A DNA stretch of 64,000 nt from Mongoliitalea daihaiensis. GTDB taxonomy: Bacteria > Bacteroidota > Bacteroidia > Cytophagales > Cyclobacteriaceae. Shown here piece by piece: positions 48,314-58,485 of this stretch; positions within the stretch are counted from its first letter, which is position 1; each line of letters starts with the position of its first letter. The stretch lies in the NCBI RefSeq assembly GCF_021596945.1, contig NZ_CP063779.1:1587592-1651591 (forward strand), read 5' to 3'. Below the pieces are notes generated by a model. It did not search any database. It saw nothing but the letters and a program-made list of their open reading frames with translations, and was not told the DNA's origin. The position numbers and the translations under genes were made by a program.

Positions 48314-49959
48314 TTCGGAATAAATTTATAGGCTTATTTGGAATCCTTGCTTTTGCTTACCTAAGCATGGGCCATGTTGGAAGTCCTGGTGTCATCTTTG
48401 AAGGGATGATGGGTGATTATCGCGTGTTGGCTAATGTGGCCCCTCCTGATGTGATCCCAGGTATTGCCATCGTTTCTGTCATTTTACCTGATAATCCAAC
48501 GGATATACAGCTGGAAGCGAGGCCAGTATATTGGAGTGCTGGACTACAAGGCACACCTACAGCGGATCCTTTAAAGCCTGTTTTGGACGAACCTGGAAAG
48601 TACGAAGGGGAATTGTGGTTTATGCAGATGGGGGCCTCGAGTGTTCAGCTTATTTTAACCAAAGGTGCTGAAAAGTATGAGGTGGTGGTTCCTATCATGG
48701 CAATGCCAACTGCCCAAAAGGACATGCCTCAGGAACTGGGAATGGTATTGACTGGACTGGGGGTATTTCTAGTCATTTTACTAGTGACGATTTTTGCCTC
48801 AGCAATGGGCGATAGTATTCGTCAGCCAGGGGAAGCAAGAAATCAAAAAGGGCAACGTAAACGAGTAATTGGAACAGCAGTTGGTGCGGTAGTGGTAGGC
48901 TTACTTTTATGGGGAGGCAAGGCTTGGTGGGATGCGGAAGCTCGCTTGTATAATGAAAGGCTGTACCAACCATTTAGTGGAACAAGTTCTTGGGTGGAAA
49001 AGGCGGATGGAAATTACCTACACCTAAAAGTGGATTCTACCGAGTTAAAATACGGTGCTATTACCAGGCAACTGAGTTATATGGTGCCTGACCATGGGAA
49101 GTTGATGCACTTGTTTTTGATTCGAAAAAACGATTTGGACGTATTTGCACACTTACATCCTAAGAGAATAGATTCCTTGAATTATGAGGTACAACTGCCT
49201 CCATTACCTGCAGGAGCATATCATGTGTTTGCAGATATCACCCGCTATACAGGCTTTGCAGAGACGATAGTGTCTGACTTGATCATCCCTGAAACCAGCA
49301 ATTTTCAATTAGCCAGTAATCGGATAGTACAATTAGGAAGGGATGACACCTACACCTATTCCAATCCAGTTGGCAACAAGCCGTTATTATTGGATGGAGA
49401 TATTATGGTATGTGGTAAACCGGGGATAAAAACGGATTTACCGGGAGGCTATTCTGCTATTTGGGAGACAGAGACGGGTAAATTTGAGGCAGGGCGTTTG
49501 TATAGCTTAGATTTTGCCCTCTTTGATGCCGATGGTCAAGCAGCACAGCTGGAATCCTATCTAGGAATGATGGGGCATGCAGTTGTGTTGAAACACGATG
49601 GGTCGGTTTTTATTCATTTACACCCCACAGGTACCTATTCTATGGGTTCCCAGCAAATGCTCTTGGAGCGATTCGAAACTGGGAAGACAGGCTTCAGTAA
49701 TTTGCCGGGTAAATTGACTTTTATGGATAGTGTAGATCGAGTGCTTGCTTATTTGGATGCTTTGCCTGATACTGCACGAGACAGTCTTTTAATGGGGGAT
49801 ATGGTCCACACCACGTATGTGGATGATCCAGCGCATGAAGCTCACAGCATGGTCAGATTTCCCTATGCTTTTCCCCAACCGGGAGATTATCGTATTTGGA
49901 TACAGGTAAAAATCAATGGGGAAATCGTCAATGGGGCCTTTGACGTGGAGGTGATATGA
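48310..49959 (+). CDS. Membrane-anchored protein with two HLHP-motif domains, unknown function
   Basis: A protein of 549 residues from ATG 48310, chosen because it overlaps the previous stop (ATGA) and opens a signal sequence. Order: signal (1-20), a small beta domain (about 25-135), two helices (about 144-168 and 187-203), then a long periplasmic region. That region repeats a motif: HLFLIRKNDLDVFAHLHP (281-284 HLHP) and HAVVLKHDGSVFIHLHP (436-439 HLHP). The motif resembles those in YtkA/FixH-like or copper-handling periplasmic domains, but no family is firmly recognised. Metal binding is inferred from the histidines. Confidence 0.7.
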   Translation: MIRNKFIGLFGILAFAYLSMGHVGSPGVIFEGMMGDYRVLANVAPPDVIPGIAIVSVILPDNPTDIQLEARPVYWSAGLQGTPTADPLKPVLDEPGKYEGELWFMQMGASSVQLILTKGAEKYEVVVPIMAMPTAQKDMPQELGMVLTGLGVFLVILLVTIFASAMGDSIRQPGEARNQKGQRKRVIGTAVGAVVVGLLLWGGKAWWDAEARLYNERLYQPFSGTSSWVEKADGNYLHLKVDSTELKYGAITRQLSYMVPDHGKLMHLFLIRKNDLDVFAHLHPKRIDSLNYEVQLPPLPAGAYHVFADITRYTGFAETIVSDLIIPETSNFQLASNRIVQLGRDDTYTYSNPVGNKPLLLDGDIMVCGKPGIKTDLPGGYSAIWETETGKFEAGRLYSLDFALFDADGQAAQLESYLGMMGHAVVLKHDGSVFIHLHPTGTYSMGSQQMLLERFETGKTGFSNLPGKLTFMDSVDRVLAYLDALPDTARDSLLMGDMVHTTYVDDPAHEAHSMVRFPYAFPQPGDYRIWIQVKINGEIVNGAFDVEVI

Positions 49960-49964
49960 GCAGG

Positions 49965-51098
49965 TTAGTTTACATGAAATCTTACAAAACCCAGTTCATC
50001 GTTGATGTTTACTCTAAGCCACAACTTCCCATCCTTTATAAAATAATCTGAAAAATCCGGTGCTGTATGAGTATTATCAAGGATTTTGACCTCTGCTAAG
50101 AGCTTAAAATTCTTATCGTACTTCAACAGATAGGCATCCCATCGTGCAGGGTTATCTTCATGTGCAGGTTTGGTCTTATGATAGGCTATTCTATAAAATT
50201 CATTGGATGTAGGGTCATGAACAAGCCTGTTGAATTTGAGTTCTTCATCCAATACACTTACTTGGTTTCGAAATTCATCCCAAGAATCTGTTTCTAGTCT
50301 ATAGGTCTTGCTTTTAGTTCCTTTGACTTGGCCTTCTTCTACATGGACGCTTGATAGTTGCTTTGATTCAGGATCATAGCTGAATATTTTGTTGTTGGCC
50401 TGATTGAATATATACGCCAACGTATTCCAATAAAGCATTCCTACAGGTTGAATAATCGATCGGGTATTTCTGCCTTCTTTAAAAATGACGCTGTAGTCGT
50501 TGATTTCCAAAAGCTCATCATTATTAATGATATCAACGGTTTCGTTTTCAAAATCCAAGAAAGCGAGGTGAAGCAAATCACTGTTAAGAGCGGTGACTGC
50601 GGATAATAGTTGATTAGGCCTGTCCAACAAAGTAAACGTATTTTGAAACATATATCCTTCTCCAAGGGCTTCCTTGCCTAATGCTGAATTTCTAAGATTT
50701 ACTGAAGAAGCTTTTGTCAAATGTGTGGTTAGTAATTCTATCCTGTTGAAATTATAGAATACAAAGATGCTATCGTTCCAGAAGTCAAACCAATTGACCA
50801 TGCCCACCCCATCAGGGCCTTCTTTTTCTACTTTCAGTTTTTTCTCTAATTTCAGTTGATTTAGGTCAATTACCTCTAGCTCGCCACTTGCATTGATGTA
50901 ATGATATAGCTTGGAGTAGTCCTGAGAAAATCCACTAAGAAACATATTGGAAGCAGCCATTAGTATCTCATCACCTGAGTCAACTAGCACGGTGTCGATG
51001 GTAACTTTTGAAATGCTTTCTTGGCTACCCGTAGATTGACGCTCACAGGAAGCTAATAAGAGGGCAGATAAAATTAGGATTGATATACGTTTATTCAC
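49965..51098 (-). CDS. DUF4221-type lipoprotein (first of two paralogues)
   Basis: A protein of 377 residues with a lipoprotein signal (LLLASC18). The core repeats propeller-like strands such as LEVIDLNQLKLEKKL followed by VEKEGPDG, a signature shared with the next gene (LDVIDLNQLVLEKKI, FEQEGPNG). It matches the uncharacterised DUF4221 group frequent in Cyclobacteriaceae. Surface or periplasmic; role unknown. Convergent with the HLHP gene and downstream (7 bases) of its paralogue. Confidence 0.78.
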   Translation of the reverse strand: MNKRISILILSALLLASCERQSTGSQESISKVTIDTVLVDSGDEILMAASNMFLSGFSQDYSKLYHYINASGELEVIDLNQLKLEKKLKVEKEGPDGVGMVNWFDFWNDSIFVFYNFNRIELLTTHLTKASSVNLRNSALGKEALGEGYMFQNTFTLLDRPNQLLSAVTALNSDLLHLAFLDFENETVDIINNDELLEINDYSVIFKEGRNTRSIIQPVGMLYWNTLAYIFNQANNKIFSYDPESKQLSSVHVEEGQVKGTKSKTYRLETDSWDEFRNQVSVLDEELKFNRLVHDPTSNEFYRIAYHKTKPAHEDNPARWDAYLLKYDKNFKLLAEVKILDNTHTAPDFSDYFIKDGKLWLRVNINDELGFVRFHVN

Positions 51099-51105
51099 AA
51101 GGCTC

Positions 51106-52248
51106 TTAGTTGATTTTCATTTTTACAAAACCTAGCTCATCATCTATATTTATATAAATCCAAATGACACCATCTTTCACGAAGGCATAGGTTGGGGCAA
51201 CTGTCAGATCGGTCAATGTTTCTCCGATTAGAGTCAAGTTTTCGTCAAATATGCTGAGATAAACTGCTGATATGGGCCTATTCTCTGGCATTTTGAAAAG
51301 TGGGCCATCATAAACCCCCGTGGGACTGGTTTCAAAAGAAAACCTGTAAAACCGACTGTTTTGAGCATCCCAAATGGGTGCCATGAAGTTGATTTCAGCG
51401 TGAATTTGCTCTGACACCTCTCTAAAGCGCTGTTCAGAATCCACTTCGGACGGGTAGCCACCCTTTTTTCCTTTGGCAGTGAGTTTGGGGCTGTAGTCTA
51501 TTTGATAAGCACTGTCTGACTGGGTGTCGATGACAAATAAGTTAGCATATGCGGAATTGGATAAGATTAATGTACTCTCAGCTCTACTTACGGTTTTCAC
51601 AGAAGGCATCACACCATTCATATTTTCCATTTTCAAGGTCAAAGGATAGTCTTGGAGCAATTCTTTTCCAGGGAGTTTGATTTCTTTGATGTGTTTTTGT
51701 TCAAAATCAACTTTAGTAAAAACTTCCTCTTCTCTCATCATACTGCCTAACATGCCCCAAAGAATGTTGCCATCATGCGAAGCCAAGGATTTTCTGTAAA
51801 AATTGGTACCATCTTCTAGATCATCAAAATTCTCCTTTGTGAAGGTATAGCTGCGAAGCTTGTTGCCCTGCAAATCAAATAGACCTATTTCTGAGAAATT
51901 GGCCAAAAAGATATGTTCCTTGTCCAATATACCCATCCATGTTACAAAAGAACCAGTCCCGTTTGGACCTTCTTGTTCGAATGGTATTTTCTTTTCCAGA
52001 ACCAGTTGATTCAAATCTATAACATCCAAACTGGAAGACTGTGGGTCAAAAAGATAAAGTTTAGAGCCGTCTTCAGTAAGAGCACTGTTCCAAAGTCCTG
52101 TTCGTAGATTGATAATATCTTCTCCAGGGTCGACCATTACCGTATCCATGGTAATGGTGATTTGATTAAAATCTATTTTGGATTCCGTCGAAGGATTGCA
52201 GGCAAGGGAAAGTGAAAGGAGCAAGAAAAGTGCGGGAGTATATTTCAT
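51106..52248 (-). CDS. DUF4221-type lipoprotein (second paralogue)
   Basis: A protein of 380 residues with a lipoprotein signal (SLSLAC17). It shares the order and motifs of the gene at 49965, including the C-terminal LWLRVNINDELGFVR / IWIYINIDDELGFVK block. First gene of the two-gene operon. Beta-propeller fold is likely, with no catalytic residues evident. Function unknown. Confidence 0.78.
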   Translation of the reverse strand: MKYTPALFLLLSLSLACNPSTESKIDFNQITITMDTVMVDPGEDIINLRTGLWNSALTEDGSKLYLFDPQSSSLDVIDLNQLVLEKKIPFEQEGPNGTGSFVTWMGILDKEHIFLANFSEIGLFDLQGNKLRSYTFTKENFDDLEDGTNFYRKSLASHDGNILWGMLGSMMREEEVFTKVDFEQKHIKEIKLPGKELLQDYPLTLKMENMNGVMPSVKTVSRAESTLILSNSAYANLFVIDTQSDSAYQIDYSPKLTAKGKKGGYPSEVDSEQRFREVSEQIHAEINFMAPIWDAQNSRFYRFSFETSPTGVYDGPLFKMPENRPISAVYLSIFDENLTLIGETLTDLTVAPTYAFVKDGVIWIYINIDDELGFVKMKIN

Positions 52249-52494
52249 AAAGCCTCAGGTTTGAGACTAAAAAGTTAATGAAATAATTGAGAAACAAAAA
52301 ATTGTTTTAGGAATGTGGTTTACCTTAAATTTTTTAAATTTTAATGTCAGGTGGATGTTCCTACATTACTTTTAAGGTCGAAAAACACATCTGAACTTAA
52401 AAAATCAAAAATTTAATGTGAGAATATAGGGGTAATTTTTTTGCGCTTAAGTACTATCAGGCTAGTGGAGATAATTACGCGCAGAGGAAAATCA

Positions 52495-52583
52495 GATAAT
52501 TTTACTAGTACGATAGGTAAATTATCGGATAATTTTACTAGCGTAATAGGTAAATTATCGGATAATTTTACTAATATTGGTGT
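52495..52583. repeat. 33-bp tandem repeats upstream of the AAA/DUF4143 ATPase
   Basis: Units 52495-52527 and 52528-52560 are nearly identical (GATAATTTTACTAG ... TAGGTAAATTATCG), with a partial third to about 52583. The unit junctions form the palindrome GTAAATTATC-GGATAATTTTAC. The region is untranslated relative to the ATPase start at 52601 and lies in the 350-base gap after the DUF4221 operon. Confidence 0.85.
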
Positions 52584-52600
52584 TTGGACATTAAATCTCA

Positions 52601-53279
52601 ATGATTAGGAAGTTATTTAACAAGCTTGTACAGCATCTTTCAAAGAAAGAATTCACGATACTGACCGGTGCCAGGCAGACGGGTAAAACTACACTTTTGA
52701 ATGATTTGCGAAAACATTGTAAGCAAAACGGCATACCCGAAATATTTATAAATTTAGAGAATAAAATGCTCTTGGCAGAATTGGATGCCAATCCTCTCAA
52801 CCTTTTGGCTTATCTCCCAAATCAGGAAGTTAAAACCATTGTTTTTCTCGATGAAATTCAATACCTATCTGACCCGTCCAATTTTCTAAAACTTTTGTTT
52901 GATGAATACAATCATTTAGTAAAGATAGTAGCTAGTGGCAGTAGTGCTTTTTATATTGACTCAACATTCAATGATTCATTAGCTGGTAGAAAGCGGATTT
53001 TTAATCTATTCACCTGTGATTTTGAAGAGTATTTGCACTTAAATGGGAAAGGTGAACTCTGGGAGGAAGTTGCTCGGATTAAAAGTCAGCATCATGCGAA
53101 GAGTCTAAGATTACATGAGTTGCAACTGGAATGGGAAGGGTTTATGCTTTATGGAGGATACCCTGCCGTCATTTCTGAAAAATCAATTCCTGAAAAAATT
53201 GAAATGCTCAAAGAAATAAGGGATTCTTTTGTTAAAAGAGATATCATTGAATCAGGAGTTCAGAATGAAATTGTATTCT
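52601..53279 (+). pseudogene. AAA-family ATPase (DUF4143 type), 5' part, split by an insertion sequence
   Basis: The first 226 codons: Walker A GARQTGKTT (about residues 24-32), Walker B VFLDEIQYL (about 84-92), sensor-like VASGSSAF, then DFEEYLHLNG. The frame is interrupted after GVQNEIVF at 53279 by an IS1634-family element and continues at 54976. The rejoined gene would encode about 402 residues, the normal length for this AAA_14/DUF4143 family. These are common, mobile-associated ATPases of unknown role in Bacteroidota. 33-bp palindromic repeats precede it. Confidence 0.88.
53235..53279. repeat. 45-bp target-site duplication, left
   Basis: Identical to 54931-54975, beginning AAAGAGATATCATTGAATCA and ending GTATTCT; immediately outside the left IS end. 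Confidence 0.92.
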
Positions 53280-54930
53280 CCTGTTTTGTGCGGGCACACT
53301 TTAGTTCAAAATTAAGTCATTGAAATTTAATGGATTATTTCGATTGATTTTGTGTTTTTGGGTGTCTCGGATTATTTTTAGTTTATGTTTGTGAGACGTA
53401 AAAGGAATTCTAGCGGTAGCTTTAGTGTACAGATTATCCAAAAAGTAGGCAGAATCAATAAAGTTGTCAAGTCATTAGGCAGTTCTTTTGATGAATCAGA
53501 GCTTGTTCTCCTTGAAAGGCAGGCCTTACTTGAAATTGAGAAAATGAAGGGTCAGGCTTCCCTGTTTTCCAATGATAGGGATACCAACCTAAAATCTGTG
53601 CTTTCCAATGTAAGTAATAGCGAAATAGAGCTTATTGGTCCTGATAATATTCTTGGAAAGGTTTATGAGTCAATAGGGTATCACACTATCGGATTAGATG
53701 AGCTTTTCAGAGACCTGATCATGTCTAGGCTTGTTTATCCTGGATCCAAGCTGAAAACCATCGATTATCTTGCCAGGTTCAAGAACAAGGAAATCAGCGT
53801 TTATTCCATCTATCGGTATATGGATAAGATCCATAGAAATTATAAAGATAGGATTGAAGCGTTGACATTTAAACACTTCAAGGATATTTTAGGGGGGAAT
53901 ATCGGCCTTATTTTTTACGATATGACTACGTTATACTTCGAGGTGCCAGATGAAGATGATTTACGGAAAATAGGCTATTCAAAAGACGGCAAGCATCAGC
54001 ATCCCCAGATCAAATTAGGGTTGCTAGTAGGACCTGATGGCTACCCCTTGGGGTATGATATTTTGAAGGAAGCACTTATGAAGGGCATACACTTATTCCT
54101 GTATTGAAGAATATTGAAAAGAAGTTTTCTATTGACAAACCTATTGTGATTGCTGATGCAGGTTTACTGTCATCGACCAATATCGATGCACTCATCAGCA
54201 ATGGGTACAAGTTTGTCCTAGGAGGTAAAATCAAGAATGAAAGTGCTGAAATCAAAAATAAAATCCAACAACTGGAGGTTACCGAAGACAAACCAAGGGA
54301 AGTGAAAAAGGATGGTTATAGGCTTATTGTGAGCTTTTCAGAAAAACGGAGGAAGAAGGATTCTCATAATCGGGAAAAGGGCCTTAAAAGCTTGAAAAAA
54401 AGGTTAAAAACGGGAAACTAGATAAAAATAGCATCAATAACAGAGGGTATAACAAATACCTCAAGTTGGAATCAGAAATAAAAGTAGCTATCGATTACAC
54501 TAAATATGAAATGGATGCTAGATGGGACGGTTTGAAGGGCTATCTGACAAACACGTCTATGAAGCCAGTTGAAGTCATTGCAGCATATGGAAACCTGTGG
54601 CATATCGAGAAAGCTTTCCGAATAAGTAAAACTGATATCAGAATAAGACCTATTTATCACCGTATACCAAGAAGAATAGAAACACACATCTGTATCTGTT
54701 TTGTGTCTTATGCAGTTTTCAAGGAGCTAGAAAGAATGTTAAAAATATCTAAAGCGGGTTTTTCTGCAACAAGAGCAATAGAGCTGACAAAAAACATGTA
54801 TCAGATAAAAGTTTTCCTTCCAGATTCAAAAACTTATACAACTATACCGCTTAAACCAACCGAGGAACAGCAAGAACTTATCTCAGTTATTATGAAAATT
54901 TAGCGTGGGTGTCCCATCGCACAAAACAGG
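53280..54930. mobile_element. IS1634-family insertion sequence
   Basis: 1651 bases bounded by inverted repeats CCTGTTTTGTGCG (left) and CGCACAAAACAGG (right), carrying a single transposase gene. It interrupts the DUF4143 ATPase and is flanked by a 45-bp direct repeat of target DNA. Long target duplications have been reported for IS1549, a member of the same family. The transposase is frameshifted, so this copy may no longer move by itself. Confidence 0.92.
53385..54903 (+). pseudogene. IS1634-family transposase with two frameshifts
   Basis: Restored, about 505 residues. Frame 1 (53385 to about 54060) includes IFYDMTTLYFEVPDEDDLRK and SKDGKHQHPQIKLGLLVGPDGYPLGYD. One T missing from a T run at about 54059-54064 shifts to the frame reading FEGSTYEGHTLIPVL and IADAGLLSSTNIDAL (54063-54388). 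One A missing at about 54386-54389 shifts to the frame reading KVKNGKLDKNSIN and NLWHIEKAFRISKTDIRIRP (about 54391-54903). Motifs match DDE transposases of the IS1634 family (Asp in YDMTTLYF, Asp in IADAG, Glu in IEKAFR). Confidence 0.88.
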
Positions 54931-54975
54931 AAAGAGATATCATTGAATCAGGAGTTCAGAATGAAATTGTATTCT
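54931..54975. repeat. 45-bp target-site duplication, right
   Basis: Exact copy of 53235-53279, immediately outside the right IS end and in frame with the ATPase 3' part. Confidence 0.92.
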
Positions 54976-55505
54976 ATCGGCTCTTTCAATTGTTGGCTTC
55001 TCAGACAGGTCAGTTGGTTAACATTAATGAATTGAGCAATACCTTACAGTCCAGAAATGAGACTATTCAAAATTATATTGGGGTGATGGAAAAGTGTTTT
55101 CATATTTCCCTGATTCGGCCTTTTTATGCCAATCTGAGAAAGGAACTGGTTAAAATGCCAAAGGGATATTTACTAGATGCAGGATTACGAAATTCCCTAC
55201 TCAATAACTTTACGCCAATCCAACAACGCTTGGATAAGGGGGAAATCTGGGAACAAGCCGTCTTCCGTTTGTTGGTGGATAAGTTTGGGCTGGATGGAAT
55301 CCGATTTTGGCGAACAGCTGATGGGAAGGAGATTGACTTTGTTCTACCGGATGAACATCCACCAATAGCGATAGAAGCTAAGTTTGATGAACGAATGGCT
55401 AAACATAAAAAATATCAATTATTTATGGATACCTATGCTGATTTTCAATTTCAGTTTGCCTGTATGCATCCATGGTCCGAAAACTTTTTTAGAAAGTATT
55501 TTTGA
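54976..55505 (+). pseudogene. AAA-family ATPase (DUF4143 type), 3' part
   Basis: Continues the ATPase in frame from YRLFQLLASQTGQLVN. The DUF4143 domain follows with a winged-helix part and the nuclease-like C-terminal block WRTADGKEIDFVLPD and IEAKFDERM, to the stop at 55505. Alone it has only a GTG (54909) inside the IS end as a possible start, so it is unlikely to be functional. Confidence 0.85.
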
Positions 55506-55540
55506 ACGGGTACTTCTAGCCTTCCGTTTGTGATGAATTT

Positions 55541-55599
55541 ACCATTAAGGGATTAAGGAAATTAAGGAGGATCTTAATGAACCTTAATCCCTTCATGGT
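55541..55599. repeat. Single REP-like palindrome
   Basis: ACCATTAAGGGATTAAGG ... CCTTAATCCCTTCATGGT inverted repeat, the same family as the array at 30811-31333, in the gap after the ATPase and before the convergent M14 gene. Confidence 0.8.
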
Positions 55600-55789
55600 T
55601 TTACTCATTCTTCATCTCTGTCTCCTTTGGAAACTATTTGACATGTTTTAAGAATAATTTTATTCTTCACATGCCCCTAATATTTCGCCGATCCTGTCTA
55701 CCAAAGGTAGGAGGCATATATCAACATTATTTCGCGCAAGCATATTTCACATTCATCCTTCATCCCTCCTCCTTCATCCTTTTGCTCTC

Positions 55790-58315
55790 TTACTGTCCTA
55801 CCAAAAACACCGCATTCGCCATCAACAGCTTGCCATTTTCCCAGAAGGAACGGAACATAGGGTTATCCACCATGTATACGACTTGCCCTCTGCCCATATT
55901 TTCCACACCATATACCATGGATTGAGCCATTTTTGGTTTGATTTTGTGACCAATATACCCAAATCTGTAGGCATCTAAGTTCGGGATAATTCCCACGTTG
56001 ACTCCATTATTCAAGTAGGCATAACGGGAACCATTGTTTTTAAGCGTGTAGAAATTTTCACCCAAACCGAAACCTAAAGGGTGTGTTTGGTCTATGCGTA
56101 ATTGATAGATAGCGCCGGCAGCAGTGGTGGAGATGCCCATGCGCTCTCGTTCCTGATAAGGTTCCAAGCGTTCAACAGTCTGAATGGCTTTTGCTTCCTT
56201 CTCAGCGGTTTTTTTCTCTTCGTCGGTATCGTATTGGCTGAGTGAGAAACCAGCTTTGTCGGCAAAAGCGCTGACAGCGTTTTCTATGGCGATAATTTTT
56301 CCACCTGCACGAACCCAGTCCATGACTTTCTTAAGGTTATTTTCAGACAAATAGGAACCCCAGCTCGAAGGCATGATGAGTACATTGTACGAAGACAGGT
56401 CGAATCTGCCCAAATTATCGGCTTCCAAAATGCTCAGTGGATAGTCTAACTCCTGCTCAAAGAAGTACCAGATTTCACCGAAATTCAAGGAAGAAATCCC
56501 TGTGCCGCCTAGCAAAGCAACTTTAGGCTGTACAATTGGTCGTACATCTGAAGATCCAAAGTCCTTGCCCTTGTCTACATAGGCAGAGTTGGTAGCGGTC
56601 AAGTTGATTTGGAATTGATTGGCCAAGTCCACTACTTTTTGATCGTAATCGGCTAGGTATTGATTGCCGTTGCGGTGGATAATCAAGGTGCCTGCCGCAT
56701 AGGATTGACCTCCAATCTCAAATGGATATTCTGCAAAACGTACACGGATACCTTCATTGATCAAGGCTGCCAAAAACTTCGCATGCACAGTCGCATGCCA
56801 TGGAGCAAGATATGCCAATGGTTTGCCGTTTACTGAATTGGGATTGAATGTTGGTTTTTCGAATTTTTTAGCCGCATCTAAGCGGGTTTCCATGGCATAG
56901 GCTTGTACACCATAGGCATATGGCAAAGCCCAGCTAGTGATGTCATAGGTGATGCTATCTTTTAAAACAGCTTCTGGTTCGAAGAGAATCTGCGTTAGTA
57001 CTGATTTTGGCTGATAAGCATTCACCACAATGTCTTTTTCTGATGTAGAGAATGTTGCGGATTTCCCACTGTTATAATCCAAACCTCTCAGACCAGTTCG
57101 GTTACCTGCAAAGCCGTACTGAATGCCATTTTTATCCAATAACTTGAGTAAAGCATTGACGCGCTCAGGATTTTGGTCGCCCTTGATAACAAAACTTTTG
57201 TATTTGGCTCTTGGGTTGCTGCTGTTGGATTTGAAATACTTGGCAAACTCATCTGCCAGTTTTTGTGCGTTTTTGGAAGCTACTTCCACAGCCGAAATAC
57301 CTGCTACATGTGTATGGGCAATGCGCTCGGTAAGAGTAACGGTGTCTCCCAAGGCATTCAACATGCCTAGTCCTGCACGACCCGATCCGCCTTTTTCAAT
57401 GGTCATACCGATAGCACCATTGTAAGTCGGCCAAGTATCTCCATAGGCAGGATAAAGCAAGTCAAAACGTTCTTTAGTAAAGTAAAACCAGCCATTTTCG
57501 TCAAATTTAGAAGCAGTATGCTGACCGTAAATTGTCTGGAATTCGAATTGGAATGGGCTGATTTGCTCATGTAGGGGCTGAGCAGCAGGAGCAAAGTAGA
57601 AAGGCTCGTTGATCCCTTGCTCGTGAAAATCTACAAATAGATGAGGCATCCACTGATGATATAATTGGATGCGTTGCTCTGTTTCTTTTTGTGTTTGCCA
57701 AGCCCAGTCTCTATTCAAGTCCATCAAGTAGTGATTAGGTCTACCACCTGGCCAAGGCTCGAAGTGCTCCATGGATTGTGGGTCTGGTTGTAGGCGTTTG
57801 TTTTGTTTTTGGTTATACCAAACCGTGTAGCGATCCTTTCCATCAGGATTGGCGCAAGGATCTAGGATCAATACCTGATTTTTCAACCATTCCTTAGCCT
57901 CTGCATTGGCAGGATTGGCCACTTGCCAGAATGTTTTCATGGCAGCTTCTGTAGCCACCGCCTCATTTCCGTGTACATTGTACTGCATCCAGTTCATGGC
58001 CACCGCTGTGGAAGGTGTTCCCTCAAGCATGCCTGTACGGCGCAGGTTGTCTAAGCGGATATTTTCCAAGTTGGACATATTCTCTGGGCTGGAGATAATT
58101 GCTACAAACAAGGGTCTGTGTTCGTACGTTTCTCCATAATGCACCAATTGCACATTTGGAAGAGTGGAAGCTAGGTGCTCAAAATAAGCCACCACTCGAT
58201 GATGAGGAGTGAATCGTTCTCCTAAAGCATAACCAAGGAATTCTTCCGGGCTTTTTTGCGCCATCACCTGTATGCTGATGAGTAGTACTAACAGAAGGGT
58301 ATATAGTTTCTTCAT
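55790..58315 (-). CDS. M14-family zinc carboxypeptidase with C-terminal extension
   Basis: A protein of 841 residues with a signal peptide ending VMAQ (residue 20). Zinc ligands H115-G-N-E118 (NVHGNEAVATE) and the histidine in FVDFHEQGIN, with a catalytic-type glutamate in MTIEKGGSGR. Residues about 1-350 form the peptidase; the C-terminal 350 residues include a glutamine-amidotransferase-like fold segment (GGKIIAIENAVSAF). It is secreted. Distinct from the shorter M14 pair at 22-25 kb. It probably degrades extracellular peptides. Stand-alone gene. Confidence 0.88.
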   Translation of the reverse strand: MKKLYTLLLVLLISIQVMAQKSPEEFLGYALGERFTPHHRVVAYFEHLASTLPNVQLVHYGETYEHRPLFVAIISSPENMSNLENIRLDNLRRTGMLEGTPSTAVAMNWMQYNVHGNEAVATEAAMKTFWQVANPANAEAKEWLKNQVLILDPCANPDGKDRYTVWYNQKQNKRLQPDPQSMEHFEPWPGGRPNHYLMDLNRDWAWQTQKETEQRIQLYHQWMPHLFVDFHEQGINEPFYFAPAAQPLHEQISPFQFEFQTIYGQHTASKFDENGWFYFTKERFDLLYPAYGDTWPTYNGAIGMTIEKGGSGRAGLGMLNALGDTVTLTERIAHTHVAGISAVEVASKNAQKLADEFAKYFKSNSSNPRAKYKSFVIKGDQNPERVNALLKLLDKNGIQYGFAGNRTGLRGLDYNSGKSATFSTSEKDIVVNAYQPKSVLTQILFEPEAVLKDSITYDITSWALPYAYGVQAYAMETRLDAAKKFEKPTFNPNSVNGKPLAYLAPWHATVHAKFLAALINEGIRVRFAEYPFEIGGQSYAAGTLIIHRNGNQYLADYDQKVVDLANQFQINLTATNSAYVDKGKDFGSSDVRPIVQPKVALLGGTGISSLNFGEIWYFFEQELDYPLSILEADNLGRFDLSSYNVLIMPSSWGSYLSENNLKKVMDWVRAGGKIIAIENAVSAFADKAGFSLSQYDTDEEKKTAEKEAKAIQTVERLEPYQERERMGISTTAAGAIYQLRIDQTHPLGFGLGENFYTLKNNGSRYAYLNNGVNVGIIPNLDAYRFGYIGHKIKPKMAQSMVYGVENMGRGQVVYMVDNPMFRSFWENGKLLMANAVFLVGQ

Positions 58316-58485
58316 AGATGAAATATTTGAATCGGTAAGATAAGGCTATTTGGAGAAGGGGGCAAAATGATTTTTGAGGATGGGGGAAATTGGGGGTGGA
58401 TATCGGATATTGGTTGATATTTTTGGAGGTAAAGAAAATTTTCTCACGAAGAGACTGAAGCTGAGGGGAAAAATTGGTATTTTTT

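Noticed and set aside
52495-52583. Iterons of a replication origin
   Set aside because: Only two and a half copies, no rep or dnaA gene or DnaA boxes nearby.
52413-52601. Minus-strand ORF with LVKLSDNLP repeats as a gene
   Set aside because: It is only the translation of the 33-bp tandem repeat; no start context or family.
54909-55505. Independent gene starting in the IS end
   Set aside because: It is the 3' part of the split ATPase, fused to the IS terminal sequence by chance; the target duplication shows this.
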